From the NCBI RefSeq assembly GCF_900167255.1, contig NZ_FUYB01000021.1, positions 1 to 64,000 on the forward strand: DNA of 64,000 nt, read 5' to 3'. Numbering within the stretch: the stretch's first letter is position 1; every line of letters begins with the position of its first letter. A program made the translations under genes and the position numbers. The notes under the pieces were generated by a model. That model had not been told where the DNA came from, searched no databases, and saw only the letters and a list, made by a program, of their open reading frames with translations. Shown here one piece after another: positions 38,133 through 47,923 of the stretch. The DNA comes from Thiothrix eikelboomii. GTDB taxonomy: Bacteria; Pseudomonadota; Gammaproteobacteria; Thiotrichales; Thiotrichaceae.

Positions 38133-39518
38133 ATGAAAAGTATAAATTTTGACCCAGACCTGATACGCCGTTATGACCTTACAGGACCACGTTATACCTC
38201 CTATCCCACGGCCGTTTCGTTTAAGGATTTTGCAGCTGCCGACTACCTCAGCCAAGCCCTGCAAAGTAATGAAGACCTGATTCCTTTACCCCTGTCTTTG
38301 TATTTCCATATCCCCTTCTGTTCGACCATTTGCTTTTATTGTGCCTGCAATAAAATCGTTACCAAAAACCGCGAACAAGCAAGCTTGTATTTAGCTTATT
38401 TATTTCGTGAAATCGAACTCCAAGCAGCCCTATACGACCCTGATCGTCAAGTGCAGCAATTGCATTGGGGCGGCGGCACACCGACTTTTTTAGATCATGC
38501 TCAAATAGCAGCGTTAATGGCTAAAACTCGCCAGCATTTTAATGTATTAACGGATGGTACAGGCGATTATTCGATTGAAATTGACCCGCGCTCAGTCACC
38601 CCTGAAACGATTCAATTACTTGCTGAACAAGGTTTTAACCGCTTTAGTATCGGTGTGCAAGATATTGATGAGCACGTACAAAGAGCAGTGAATCGTCTTC
38701 AATCCCCTGAGCAAACCTTAGCTATTATTCAAAGCTGCCGCCGCCACGCTGCTAAATCCATTAGTATTGACTTGATTTATGGCTTACCACGGCAAACTTT
38801 AGCCAGCTTTAACCAAACCCTAGCCACCGTACTGGACTGGTCACCTGATCGGATTTCATTGTTCAATTATGCGCATTTACCCAGCCTATTTATGCCCCAG
38901 CGGCGGATTAATAGCGCTGAACTACCGAGCAGTGAAACGAAGCTAACCATTTTACACACGGCGGTAGAACAACTCACCGCAGCAGGCTATGTGTATATTG
39001 GCATGGACCATTTTGCTAAACCGCAGGACGAACTAACCCTCGCCCAACAACAAGGAACACTGCAGCGTAATTTTCAAGGCTATACCACCCATGCCGAGAG
39101 TGATTTAGTCGCGATGGGTGTAAGCGCAATCAGCCAAGTCGCTAACTGTTATAGCCAAAATGAAAAAACCACTGAGGCTTATTATGCAGCCCTCGATGCA
39201 GGGCAATTAGCCGTCACACGCGGCCTGAATTTAAACCAAGATGATCAAATCCGGCGCTATGTGATTCAGCAATTGACCTGCCAATTTAGCCTCGACTTAA
39301 CCACACTCAGTCAGAAATTTGCAATGGATGCCAAGCGCTACTTTCAAGCTGAATTAGCACAACTAGCCCCCCTGCAAGCCGATCAATTACTCGAAATCCA
39401 TGCCAATCAAATTAAAGTAACTGCACGCGGACGGTTTTTAGTGCGCGTTATTTGCATGGTATTTGATACCCGCCTAAAACAGCGTTCTGCGACTCAATTA
39501 TTTTCTAAAGTACTTTAA
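38133..39518 (+). CDS. hemN: Oxygen-independent coproporphyrinogen III dehydrogenase (radical SAM)
   Basis: 461 residues. HIPFCSTICFYCACNK gives the CX3CX2CXC cluster motif with Cys63, 67, 70 and 72, characteristic of HemN. GGGTPTFL, the SIEIDPR segment and a HemN C-terminal domain follow. It converts coproporphyrinogen III to protoporphyrinogen IX without oxygen. It converges on fnr with a 21-bp gap. Confidence 0.95.
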   Translation: MKSINFDPDLIRRYDLTGPRYTSYPTAVSFKDFAAADYLSQALQSNEDLIPLPLSLYFHIPFCSTICFYCACNKIVTKNREQASLYLAYLFREIELQAALYDPDRQVQQLHWGGGTPTFLDHAQIAALMAKTRQHFNVLTDGTGDYSIEIDPRSVTPETIQLLAEQGFNRFSIGVQDIDEHVQRAVNRLQSPEQTLAIIQSCRRHAAKSISIDLIYGLPRQTLASFNQTLATVLDWSPDRISLFNYAHLPSLFMPQRRINSAELPSSETKLTILHTAVEQLTAAGYVYIGMDHFAKPQDELTLAQQQGTLQRNFQGYTTHAESDLVAMGVSAISQVANCYSQNEKTTEAYYAALDAGQLAVTRGLNLNQDDQIRRYVIQQLTCQFSLDLTTLSQKFAMDAKRYFQAELAQLAPLQADQLLEIHANQIKVTARGRFLVRVICMVFDTRLKQRSATQLFSKVL

Positions 39519-39539
39519 GATTTTACTAAAGTGCTGTCT

Positions 39540-40277
39540 TTAGCGACATTGGTGATGGCCTAACCCTTTCAAGCGCTCTGGCGCTAAAATCTCAATCAGA
39601 CGATGGTTAACTCTGATAATGCCATCGTCCTGAAGGCGTGAAAACATCCGGCTTAAGGTCTCGACCGCCATGCCTAAGTAATTGGCTAAATCATGCCGAG
39701 GCATGGGCAAATAGAATTCACGCGCTGAAAACCCCCGTGATTGATTACGCTCTGCGATCCCAATCAAGAAAGTTGCTAACCGCTCTTCAGTTCGCATTTG
39801 CCCTAGAGTTAAAAGTAATTGATGCTCACGCCCAATCTCCATGCCCACTTGTCGCATCATGCCACTGCGCATACTCGCAATGCTGCCACAGAGCTCATAG
39901 AAAGCATCCATGTGCAGTTCACAGACAAAAGTATCCTCTAAGGCTTGCGCATCACAACTATGTTTACTGTTAGCAAATGCATCAAAACCCACCAAATCGC
40001 CGGGTAGGTAAAAGCCTAAAATTTGCTCTTCACCTTCCAAGGTCGATAGCGAGGTTTTCAGCGAGCCAGATTTCACCGCATAAATCGCTTGATGCGGATC
40101 ATCACGTCGATACAGATAATCTTTTTTGTTGATTTTCGTGGCTTTACTAATCGCAGTTTCTAGCCTAGCTAATTCTTCTTTAGTTAAACCACGCGGCAAG
40201 CACAGCTCACTCAAACTGCAGTTGTTACAGGCGACTGTAGCCTTTTTAGTAGTGTTGACACGACTAGAAGACATCAT
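39540..40277 (-). CDS. fnr: FNR/ANR-type oxygen-sensing regulator
   Basis: About 245 residues. The N-terminal cysteines of ACNNCSLSELC (Cys17, 20, 26) and a distal Cys in FVCELHM (about 119) match the four [4Fe-4S] ligands of E. coli FNR. The cAMP-receptor-like fold and the recognition helix YLGMAVETLSRMFSRLQ (E--SR pattern) are clear. Starts at 40277 and 40274 are both served by GGAGG; a third ATG at 40289 would include the Shine-Dalgarno. It activates anaerobic genes, probably including hemN next to it. Confidence 0.94.
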   Translation of the reverse strand: MMSSSRVNTTKKATVACNNCSLSELCLPRGLTKEELARLETAISKATKINKKDYLYRRDDPHQAIYAVKSGSLKTSLSTLEGEEQILGFYLPGDLVGFDAFANSKHSCDAQALEDTFVCELHMDAFYELCGSIASMRSGMMRQVGMEIGREHQLLLTLGQMRTEERLATFLIGIAERNQSRGFSAREFYLPMPRHDLANYLGMAVETLSRMFSRLQDDGIIRVNHRLIEILAPERLKGLGHHQCR

Positions 40278-40526
40278 CCTTGCCTCCAAAACGATTGAAA
40301 CTCTCGAACTTTTTCTTAGTTGCAGGTTAAAGGAATGCAGAACCTAGATCAAGCCTTACTGTTGTGCGCTGCAACTCAATAGAATGACCTAGGATAAGCG
40401 GTGTCGCTTTATGCTGATCTGTGTTGATCTGAGTTTTAAGTTAATGGCTTAAGGTCACTTACAGTTAGCAATAAAAAAAATTAATAGATTCAAGCGTTGT
40501 TAATTTAGCAACACCTATACTGCGCT

Positions 40527-40638
40527 CATGGATTCAAGATTAAACGGAAGGTCTGAGATCCAGCCACATAACAACAAGAGTTGCTTGTAGCGACCAGCTT
40601 CCTTAAAGTCTTCTGCGGGCCATTTGGCCCGCTTTTTT
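40527..40638 (+). ncRNA. Candidate small RNA between fnr and smc
   Basis: No convincing gene lies between the fnr start and smc (about 430 bp), yet a textbook intrinsic terminator on the plus strand ends at 40638. It has no plus-strand gene upstream of it: fnr is on the minus strand. A possible -10 TATACT lies at 40516-40521, which would give a transcript of about 110 nt. Within it ACAAG-AGTTG-CTTGT forms a small hairpin, and GGAAG near the 5' end can pair with CTTCC near 40600. I do not recognise an RNA family. Promoter and function are inferred. Confidence 0.4.
40615..40638 (+). terminator. Strong intrinsic terminator upstream of smc
   Basis: Stem GCGGGCC (40615-40621) / GGCCCGC (40626-40632) with an ATTT loop, followed by TTTTTT (40633-40638). 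It lies 85 bp upstream of the smc start and does not follow any plus-strand gene. Confidence 0.85.
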
Positions 40639-40722
40639 ATGGGCAACATTTGCAAAACCCTGCCTTTTATAGCATTCTTAGGCGCAATTCCGTTGCCCCA
40701 AGCCAACTAACCCCCTAAAACC

Positions 40723-43700
40723 GTGCGTCTAAGTAAAATTCGTCTAGCCGGCTTCAAAAGCTTTGTTGATCCTGTCACCTTAAATTTACCGAGTAATTTG
40801 GTAGGTATTTTAGGACCGAACGGCTGTGGTAAATCTAATACTATTGATGCCGTGCGCTGGGTAATGGGCGAAAGCTCGGCTAGAAACTTGCGCGGGCAAG
40901 CGATGGAAGATGTTATTTTTAATGGTTCATCTGCACGTAAACCCGTCGGTTTAGCTTCTGTTGAATTAGTGTTTGATAATACGGCCGCACAATTAGCCGG
41001 ACCTTACGCCAGCTATGCAGAAATCGCCATCAAACGCCAAGTCGGTCGTGACGGTAGCTCTAAATTCTTTTTAAATGGCAGTCGTTGCCGACGCCGTGAT
41101 ATTACTGATTTATTTCTTGGTACGGGTTTAGGCTCACGCAGCTATGCCATTATCGAACAAGGCATGATTGCCCGCCTGATTGAAGCCAAACCTGAAGAAC
41201 TCAGAGCCAGTTTAGAAGAGGCGGCAGGGATTTCACGTTATAAAGAACGCCGTCGTGAAACCGAAACTCGAATCACGCATACCCGAGACAATTTAGCGCG
41301 GCTGGCTGATTTACGTGAAGAATTAGCCAAACAGCTACAAAAGCTCGATAAACAAGCCAAAACTGCAGAGCGCTTTCGAGCGCTGCGTGAAGAGCAAAAG
41401 CGTTTAGATGCCTTGCATTTAGCCGCGCAATTACAAGCATTAACTCAAACTGCTGAGCCATTATTGGCTGACTTAAAGCAGTCCACACAGGAACAACAAG
41501 CCAGTCTCACAGAAATTCAGCAAATCACGGCACAGCTTGAAGCCTTACGTACACAGTTTTCCCAAGCCACTGAGGCCTTAAACCTTGCGCAAGCTCATTA
41601 CTATGCAGCAGGTGCTAATCTAGGGCGCTTAGAACAAAACCTGCAACATCAGCAAGCCACTCAGCAGCGCCACCAAGAGCAGCTCATTCGCTTAGAGCAA
41701 AGCCTAGCCGAAAGCTTAACTCAACAGACTGAGGATCAAGCTCAATTACAAACCAAAATTCTTCAATTAGAACAATTACGGCCAGCAGCGGCGACCCTCG
41801 AGGAGCAACTCGCACAAGCCGAGGCCTCTGTACTAGCCACTGAGCACCTTGCCCTAGCATTACAAGAACAATGGCAGCAATTGCAACAAGCCTTGGCTCA
41901 ACCCCTGCGCCAACTGCATAGCGAAACCGCACGCATTGAACAATTAGAGCGGCAAACTCAAGCCAGCCAACCACGCCGTGATCGTTTACAACAAGCCTTA
42001 GCTGCTTTAGAGCAGGATGATTTTACCGCTCAGCAGCAAGGCTTAATGCTAGAATTAGCCACGACGACCGCAAAGCAAACGTTTAACCAAGAGCAACTAG
42101 AAGCACTCAACCTTCAGCTGCAAACGCAGCGTCAACAGCAGCAACAGATCACTCAACAAATCGAGCAGCAACGCAGGCAATTATCAAACCTACAAGGCCA
42201 ATTAACTGCTGCTAACACCCTACAACAAGCCGCCTTGAAGCAAGACCAGCCTGCCTATCAAGGCTGGTTGCAAAGCCAAGCTTTAGACCAATATCCCCGT
42301 TTAGCCACTGAATTGCAGGTAGTTAGCGGGTGGGAACCCGCCGTTGAGGTGGTATTGGCTAAGCATTTAACTGCCCTTGGTGTTGAGCAACTAGCAGACA
42401 TTACTTTGGAAAATCTGCCCGAAACGGGTCTTGCTTTAATCGAAACTAACCGCGAAGCTAGTGCTAAGCCCCTAGCACTCAATCCTGCAAGCTTAGCCCA
42501 TCAAATCCTTGCCCCACAGCATGCACAGTCATTAGCCCAACATGCACTCTGCAGCCCTGATTTAGCCACCGCACTCGCCCAACGCGAGCAATTAACTCCG
42601 CCGGAGTTTTATATTACGCCCAATGGCAGCTGCGTCGGCAAACATTGGCTACAAACACCCAGTCAATCCGCCACTGGCCATGTTCTGGAACGCCAACAAA
42701 CCCTTCGTAACCTGCAAACCCAAATCGAGCCCTTGCAGCTTGCCTTGGCTCAAATGGAAGCAGCGCAACAAGCCTTGGATTTACAGAACCGGGATCTAGA
42801 ACAAACCCAAGGCCAAGCACAATTAGCGTCTAAGCAACTCCAACAACAAGAATTTGCTCTAAGCAAGCAATTACAGCAAATCCAACAGCAACAGGCTCAA
42901 CAACAACAACGCCAACAGCAATTATACACTGAGCTACACGAATTAGCCGAGCAACAAACCCAACAGACTCTAGACCTCGCCAGTGCGCTTGAACGCAAGG
43001 CAAGCGCTGAACTGACCAGCCTTAGCTTACAAGCAGAGCAAACCAACCTCAGGCTTAAAAAAGATCAACAACAGCAGAGCCTACAAAATTTACGTAGCCA
43101 AGCCCGTCACCTGAACACTCAGCAACAAAAGCTTACCCTAACCCTCCACACAGTCCAGACTGAACAGCAGCATATTCAACAGCAATTAGAACGTGGACAA
43201 ATCCGTTTGACTCGTTTACAGGCACAACAAGCACAAGTTTTAACTGAATTAGCCCAGCAAACTGAATCGCTCATGGCTTTACACACCCATTTAGCCACCG
43301 CTAAAGCCCAGCGCTTAGAGGCTGAACAAGCCCTACAGCTAGCTCGCCAGCAGACTCAACAACTTGAGCAACAGATCCGCACTCAAGAACAACAACGTCT
43401 GCAATGCACAGCGCATTTAGAGCGCACTCGTGAGCAATTAGCAACCCTTCAACTCGCGTGGCAAACGCAGCAAGTTCAAACTCAACATCTCCAAGAGCAA
43501 TTCGCACTGACCGGTTTTGAACTCGCCGCCTTAACTCAGACACTCGCTCAGTACCCTAATCTTGAAGCCATCCGCCAAGACTTAGCGAAAACCAGTGCCA
43601 ACATTGAACGGCTAGGTGCTATTAATTTGGCGGCGATTGAAGAGTATCGTGAGCAAAGTGAACGTAAAACCTATTTAGATCAACAAAATGCTGATTTAGT

Positions 43701-44226
43701 CTTAGCGCTTGAAACCTTAGCCACCGCCATGCACACAATCGACCGAGAAACACGAGCACGCTTTAAGGAAACTTTCGATTTAGTCAATCAGCGGTTGCAG
43801 GAGATGTTTCCACGCTTATTCGGTGGGGGTGAATGCTATCTAGCGATGACCGAGCAGGATCTGCTCAAGAGTGGTGTGAATATCATGGCACGGCCTCCGG
43901 GCAAGCGCTTATCCAGTATTCAGCTAATGTCAGGGGGCGAAAAGGCCTTAACAGCCGTGGCTTTAGTCTTTGCTATTTTTGCCTTAAACCCCGCTCCCTT
44001 TTGTATTTTGGATGAAGTGGATGCACCTTTAGATGAAGCCAATGTCGGGCGTTTTTGTGAGCTGGTCAAGCAGATGTCTGAGCAGGTACAATTCATTTTC
44101 ATCACGCATAATAAAACGACTATGGAGCTTGCCGAAAACCTGATCGGTGTTACCATGCGAGAAGCGGGGGTATCCCGTTTAGTTTCAGTGGATATGGCGC
44201 AAGCTTTGGAGCTAGTTAGTGAGTAA
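40723..44226 (+). CDS. smc: Chromosome segregation protein SMC
   Basis: 1167 residues. The N-terminal ATPase half starts RLSKIRLAGFKSF with Walker A GPNGCGKSN. Two long coiled coils (about 165-500 and 660-1000) surround a hinge, and the C-terminal half has the signature LMSGGEKALTAVAL and Walker B FCILDEVDAPLD. The coils are exceptionally rich in Gln. SMC organises and compacts the chromosome. The start is GTG at 40723 with no obvious Shine-Dalgarno. zipA follows 51 bp downstream, the usual gammaproteobacterial order. Confidence 0.95.
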   Translation: MRLSKIRLAGFKSFVDPVTLNLPSNLVGILGPNGCGKSNTIDAVRWVMGESSARNLRGQAMEDVIFNGSSARKPVGLASVELVFDNTAAQLAGPYASYAEIAIKRQVGRDGSSKFFLNGSRCRRRDITDLFLGTGLGSRSYAIIEQGMIARLIEAKPEELRASLEEAAGISRYKERRRETETRITHTRDNLARLADLREELAKQLQKLDKQAKTAERFRALREEQKRLDALHLAAQLQALTQTAEPLLADLKQSTQEQQASLTEIQQITAQLEALRTQFSQATEALNLAQAHYYAAGANLGRLEQNLQHQQATQQRHQEQLIRLEQSLAESLTQQTEDQAQLQTKILQLEQLRPAAATLEEQLAQAEASVLATEHLALALQEQWQQLQQALAQPLRQLHSETARIEQLERQTQASQPRRDRLQQALAALEQDDFTAQQQGLMLELATTTAKQTFNQEQLEALNLQLQTQRQQQQQITQQIEQQRRQLSNLQGQLTAANTLQQAALKQDQPAYQGWLQSQALDQYPRLATELQVVSGWEPAVEVVLAKHLTALGVEQLADITLENLPETGLALIETNREASAKPLALNPASLAHQILAPQHAQSLAQHALCSPDLATALAQREQLTPPEFYITPNGSCVGKHWLQTPSQSATGHVLERQQTLRNLQTQIEPLQLALAQMEAAQQALDLQNRDLEQTQGQAQLASKQLQQQEFALSKQLQQIQQQQAQQQQRQQQLYTELHELAEQQTQQTLDLASALERKASAELTSLSLQAEQTNLRLKKDQQQQSLQNLRSQARHLNTQQQKLTLTLHTVQTEQQHIQQQLERGQIRLTRLQAQQAQVLTELAQQTESLMALHTHLATAKAQRLEAEQALQLARQQTQQLEQQIRTQEQQRLQCTAHLERTREQLATLQLAWQTQQVQTQHLQEQFALTGFELAALTQTLAQYPNLEAIRQDLAKTSANIERLGAINLAAIEEYREQSERKTYLDQQNADLVLALETLATAMHTIDRETRARFKETFDLVNQRLQEMFPRLFGGGECYLAMTEQDLLKSGVNIMARPPGKRLSSIQLMSGGEKALTAVALVFAIFALNPAPFCILDEVDAPLDEANVGRFCELVKQMSEQVQFIFITHNKTTMELAENLIGVTMREAGVSRLVSVDMAQALELVSE

Positions 44227-44277
44227 AACAAACCTCAAACCCTTCAAGGATCGAAGGTTAATTAGAAGGATGATACT

Positions 44278-44958
44278 GTGGAAATAGTAAGCCTGATTAT
44301 TATGATCATTGGGTTGGTGGCCTTAATCTTTATTTACTGGGCTAGCCGTCGGACAGGTCAAGACTTTACCCAACAAAGGCAAAATCGACCTTCAATTGAT
44401 CAGATTACTGCTGAAGATGGTGGTGAAATCTCCTCTATAGCAGCGGATCTACCTGCTAGCGACGGTAAATTACCCAACGAAAATGCGCGCACTATGCTTG
44501 ACGGCTGGGAAACTAAGCCTGGTCCCTCTACACCACCTGACCCTGAGCCAGAAACGACCGCTGAGCTCCCTTCACAACTCATTATGTTTATTGCCGCTGA
44601 ACAGGCTGAATTTGCCGGCACTGAGGTTTTATCAGCCTTAGATAATGCAGGCTTACAGTTTGGCGAGATGAATGTCTATCACCGCATGATTCTCACTGAA
44701 ACCGGCGAGCAAAGCTTATTTTATGTCGCCAATGGGATTAAGCCTTGGACTTTAGTACCGGATGAAGTCGCGGAAACCAGTACGCCGGGTTTATCCTTGA
44801 TTTTGAATTTACCTAGCCCGATTAATAATCGTGAGGCGATCCATGATTTTGTCAAAACAGCCGAACGCTTAAATCATCAATTGGATGGAGTGATTAAAAA
44901 TCAAAACCAAGAGGTGATTAGCGAAGAAGAATTACGCGCCTATTTCGCCATGATTTAG
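44278..44958 (+). CDS. zipA: Cell division protein ZipA
   Basis: 226 residues. The N-terminal membrane helix (IVSLIIMIIGLVALIFIYW) is followed by a Pro/acidic linker (about 40-95) and the ZipA C-terminal FtsZ-binding domain (about 96-226; AAEQAEFAGTEVLSALDNAG, LFYVANGIKPWTL, GLSLILNLPSP). It anchors FtsZ to the membrane. The linker is short compared with E. coli. GTG start, with AAGGA upstream. Confidence 0.9.
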   Translation: MEIVSLIIMIIGLVALIFIYWASRRTGQDFTQQRQNRPSIDQITAEDGGEISSIAADLPASDGKLPNENARTMLDGWETKPGPSTPPDPEPETTAELPSQLIMFIAAEQAEFAGTEVLSALDNAGLQFGEMNVYHRMILTETGEQSLFYVANGIKPWTLVPDEVAETSTPGLSLILNLPSPINNREAIHDFVKTAERLNHQLDGVIKNQNQEVISEEELRAYFAMI

Positions 44959-44993
44959 ACCCAGCTGAAGCTTTTAAACCCCTATTGAGCGCT

Positions 44994-45018
44994 GGCTGTG
45001 CTTTTCGTCGGCACAGCC
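44994..45018. terminator. Hairpin between convergent zipA and DUF349 gene
   Basis: Stem GGCTGTGC (44994-45001) / GCACAGCC (45011-45018) with a 9-nt loop. No T run follows, so it is only a candidate bidirectional terminator. Confidence 0.4.
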
Positions 45019-45056
45019 GCAAGTCAATCTTAGCCTTAGCCTCTCTTAGCGGCTAG

Positions 45057-47774
45057 TTAGCCTGCCACCGCACGACGCACGGCTTCAATCCTAGCTTGCT
45101 GTGCAGTTAAAGCCTCTGCTGGCATCGCACCTAATTGATACCAAGCTTTCAATAATTGCAAAGCTTGGGTGCGCAAATCCCCAGATTCTTTTAAGCCCCG
45201 CATCGACTCAGACATGTGTGCAACTTGATAGTGCAGACGGGCTTGACGAAAAGCGTTTGGTGTAGCGACATCCATTAAAATTTCTAATTGCAAGCAAAGG
45301 TTTTCACCTTCAGTTTGATGCTGAGCCATCGTTGCCAACGCCACATCCTCAAAATCTAATTTATGTTGCAGAGATTCGGTCGCTAACTGATCAAGTTCAG
45401 CTAATTTAGCTTGCCAACGCAATTGTAGACGTTTAGTTTGCAGCGCTTTCTCAGCCCGCTGGAAGCGCTCTTCTAAGCTTTGCCAAATAGGTTTAGGTAA
45501 ATCACGTAGGGCATTAAAGCGTTGGCGCAAACCCTCCAGTTGCTTAGTCGCTTGCGTAAACGCTTCACCATTCAGCGTCTGCATGGCCTCCACTTCAGCA
45601 CATAAAGCCTCTTTTTGCTCAATCCGCTGTTCGGTTTCTGAGCGCTGGGTTTGGCGACTGGCTTTTAAGCGTGTAAATAGCTCATCAATCGGTGCTCGAA
45701 ACTGCTTCCATAAGGCCTGCTCCTCTTTAGGGCGGGCAGCAAGGGTAATTTTCCATTGTGCTTGCAATAATTTGGCTTGCTCAGTTGCAGCCGCCAAATC
45801 TTCTTGCGCCAATAAAGCCTTGGCCTGCTCGACTAAAGCTTCTCGGGCGGCCCAGTTACGGGTACGCTCTGCACCTAGCTCAGCGTCCAAAGCATCCATT
45901 GCTGCGTTAAAACGCTGATTCACTTGCTTCCATTCTTTATGTCCGACTGTACCGCAGGCCTTCCATGCTTGACGCTGCTGATTGATTACGGCTTGTACTC
46001 CAGACCAATCCGCCTGCTCCCAAGCTGTGTCAGCCTGCAATGCCTCTAAGGCCGCACAAATCGCTTCACGGTCATGCAAATGTGCCTCCCGTTGAGTCGC
46101 TTGCTCCGCGAAATACTGCTTACTCACCTCATACGCGGCAGTGACTTTGCTATCAAAAGTTTTCCATTGTTTGTGTTGCCGCCCCGGATCCATTTGCCCT
46201 AACTTACGCCACTCTTCACGCAAGGCCTTAATTTCTTTGGCACGCACTTGTGGATCCATTAGCTCATTACGCTCTAAACGTTCAGCCGTTTCAATTAAAT
46301 GCTCGCGAGCTTGATCCGTCCCCCAACGCCGCCAATCTTTCAGCTCTAACACCAGCGGTGTCGCGGCTTGCAAACGTCGTTTTATTTTCGCTAATTCACC
46401 TGCTGGCAAATCCAGATCCTCACTGAGGGCATGACTCAGTTTTTGGTGAAGATCAATCGCTTCGCCATATTTTTCAGCTTCTAAATCCGCTTCCATTTGC
46501 TGTAAATCAGCTTGCAACTGCTGTAATACTTGCTCACGTTGCGCCACTTGCTTGTCTAACCGAGCGGTTAAACTACTGAGGGCTTGATGGAAACGATTTT
46601 CTAAATTCGCCACTACTTCACGCAAATGCAAGGGGCGCTTTAATTGAGTCCATTGGCTTTGCAAATCCGTCAAGCGTTTCGCTTGAAGCAAGCGCTCACT
46701 CGTGCGCAAAGTTTCAGCTTGCTGGCAGCAGGCTTGCAAAGCTGCCAAAGCGTTCAAATCGCTAGCGACTGCATCCCGTGCATCCGTTAAAGCGACAAAC
46801 TGTTCCACCCAACGCTGATCTAAAGACGCTTGCAAACTTTCCGGCAAACGCTGAGCACTCACCCAGCGCTCTTGTAGCTGTAATAAAGTCTGATCAATAG
46901 TCTCTAAGGTCAATTGCTCAGGATGCTGCTGGATGGTGTTTTGGAGCAGCCGCGCTTCGTGTAAATAAGCTTCAAAATTCGTTTGAAGTGGTGCTTGGGC
47001 AGCTTGCTCAGCCTCATAGGCTTGTAAACGCGCCGCAAAATCCTGCTCAGCGGCCTGAAAACGCTGCTGCAATGCAGGTGGAATCTCGCCTAAATCAGTT
47101 TGCTGCTTCCAAGTTTGCGCTAAGACACGCTGGCGGGTTTTATCCTGCGCCCATTGCCCTTGTTGACCTAAAGCCTCTAAATCAGCACACAGTTTTTCTA
47201 AGTTAGACTGGCGCTGTTGTTGCTGTTGCGCCTGATCCATCCGCTCCTTTAACAACTGCCGTAAGCGCTTATTGGTTTTACCTTGTGAACGCTCAAGTTG
47301 CTGCAAAGTCTGCAAATCACTGATTTGGCTGGCGGCTTGAAATTGAATATCTTTAGAAACCGCTTGCTCAGCAATCTGTAGTAAGACCGCCTGATCACGA
47401 ATTTCAGCGAGGGCTAATTTGCGTAAACTCACATCCCGCTTCGGATTTTGTGCTAAGGCCTTGAGTAAATGAGCCTGTGGTTTAAACCAAGCGAACACCT
47501 CCACTAAAGCTGCATCTTGGCTTAGATCTGTTTCAATCAGCGCTTGCACCCGTGCTTGCGCCTCACGACTCATAGCTGTGCTGGTTTTGCCCAATTTAAT
47601 TAAGCACGGCAAATGATTCAGGCGCTCAATCGCCGCCCGACGCACACTATCGTCTGGATCATTTTCGGCTAAGCTTATTAATTCGCTGCTGTCAGGGGCT
47701 AAGCTGGTTAGCGCTTGTAAGCGGATTTTGGCGTCTTTATGTTGCCATTTCGGTTTAAACAAGCTTCCTAGCAT
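45057..47774 (-). CDS. Large DUF349-repeat protein
   Basis: About 905 residues from MLGSLFKPKWQHKDAKIRLQAL. The N-terminus (about 10-190) has HEAT-like helical repeats. Several DUF349 units follow (W-K-x-x-G patterns such as LREEWRKLGQMDPGRQHKQWKTF and INQQRQAWKACGTVGHKEWKQVNQRFNAAMDALDAEL, split here by residues). The whole protein is helical and Gln/Ala/Leu-rich. Function is not established; the family is found near cell-division or chromosome genes in many gammaproteobacteria. An upstream in-frame ATG at 47876 adds residues unlike the family. Confidence 0.8.
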   Translation of the reverse strand: MLGSLFKPKWQHKDAKIRLQALTSLAPDSSELISLAENDPDDSVRRAAIERLNHLPCLIKLGKTSTAMSREAQARVQALIETDLSQDAALVEVFAWFKPQAHLLKALAQNPKRDVSLRKLALAEIRDQAVLLQIAEQAVSKDIQFQAASQISDLQTLQQLERSQGKTNKRLRQLLKERMDQAQQQQQRQSNLEKLCADLEALGQQGQWAQDKTRQRVLAQTWKQQTDLGEIPPALQQRFQAAEQDFAARLQAYEAEQAAQAPLQTNFEAYLHEARLLQNTIQQHPEQLTLETIDQTLLQLQERWVSAQRLPESLQASLDQRWVEQFVALTDARDAVASDLNALAALQACCQQAETLRTSERLLQAKRLTDLQSQWTQLKRPLHLREVVANLENRFHQALSSLTARLDKQVAQREQVLQQLQADLQQMEADLEAEKYGEAIDLHQKLSHALSEDLDLPAGELAKIKRRLQAATPLVLELKDWRRWGTDQAREHLIETAERLERNELMDPQVRAKEIKALREEWRKLGQMDPGRQHKQWKTFDSKVTAAYEVSKQYFAEQATQREAHLHDREAICAALEALQADTAWEQADWSGVQAVINQQRQAWKACGTVGHKEWKQVNQRFNAAMDALDAELGAERTRNWAAREALVEQAKALLAQEDLAAATEQAKLLQAQWKITLAARPKEEQALWKQFRAPIDELFTRLKASRQTQRSETEQRIEQKEALCAEVEAMQTLNGEAFTQATKQLEGLRQRFNALRDLPKPIWQSLEERFQRAEKALQTKRLQLRWQAKLAELDQLATESLQHKLDFEDVALATMAQHQTEGENLCLQLEILMDVATPNAFRQARLHYQVAHMSESMRGLKESGDLRTQALQLLKAWYQLGAMPAEALTAQQARIEAVRRAVAG

Positions 47775-47923
47775 GATAAATCTCAACTTCTGTAGTGGAT
47801 ACTCCTCAGCACTCGGCGAGGAGAGGTCAAATAGAATAGAATTAAATTTAACAAATTTAACTAAACCTAAGTTCAACTAGCCTTGAACTAGCCTTGAACT
47901 AGCCTTGAATAGTCAAGCAAGTT

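Noticed and set aside
40515-40706. Minus-strand reading frame upstream of smc
   Set aside because: It covers the orphan terminator, has no recognisable family or ribosome site, and fits better as non-coding DNA.
41400-43500. Low-complexity Gln-rich stretch in smc as a repeat element
   Set aside because: It is coiled-coil coding sequence with varied codons, not a DNA repeat.
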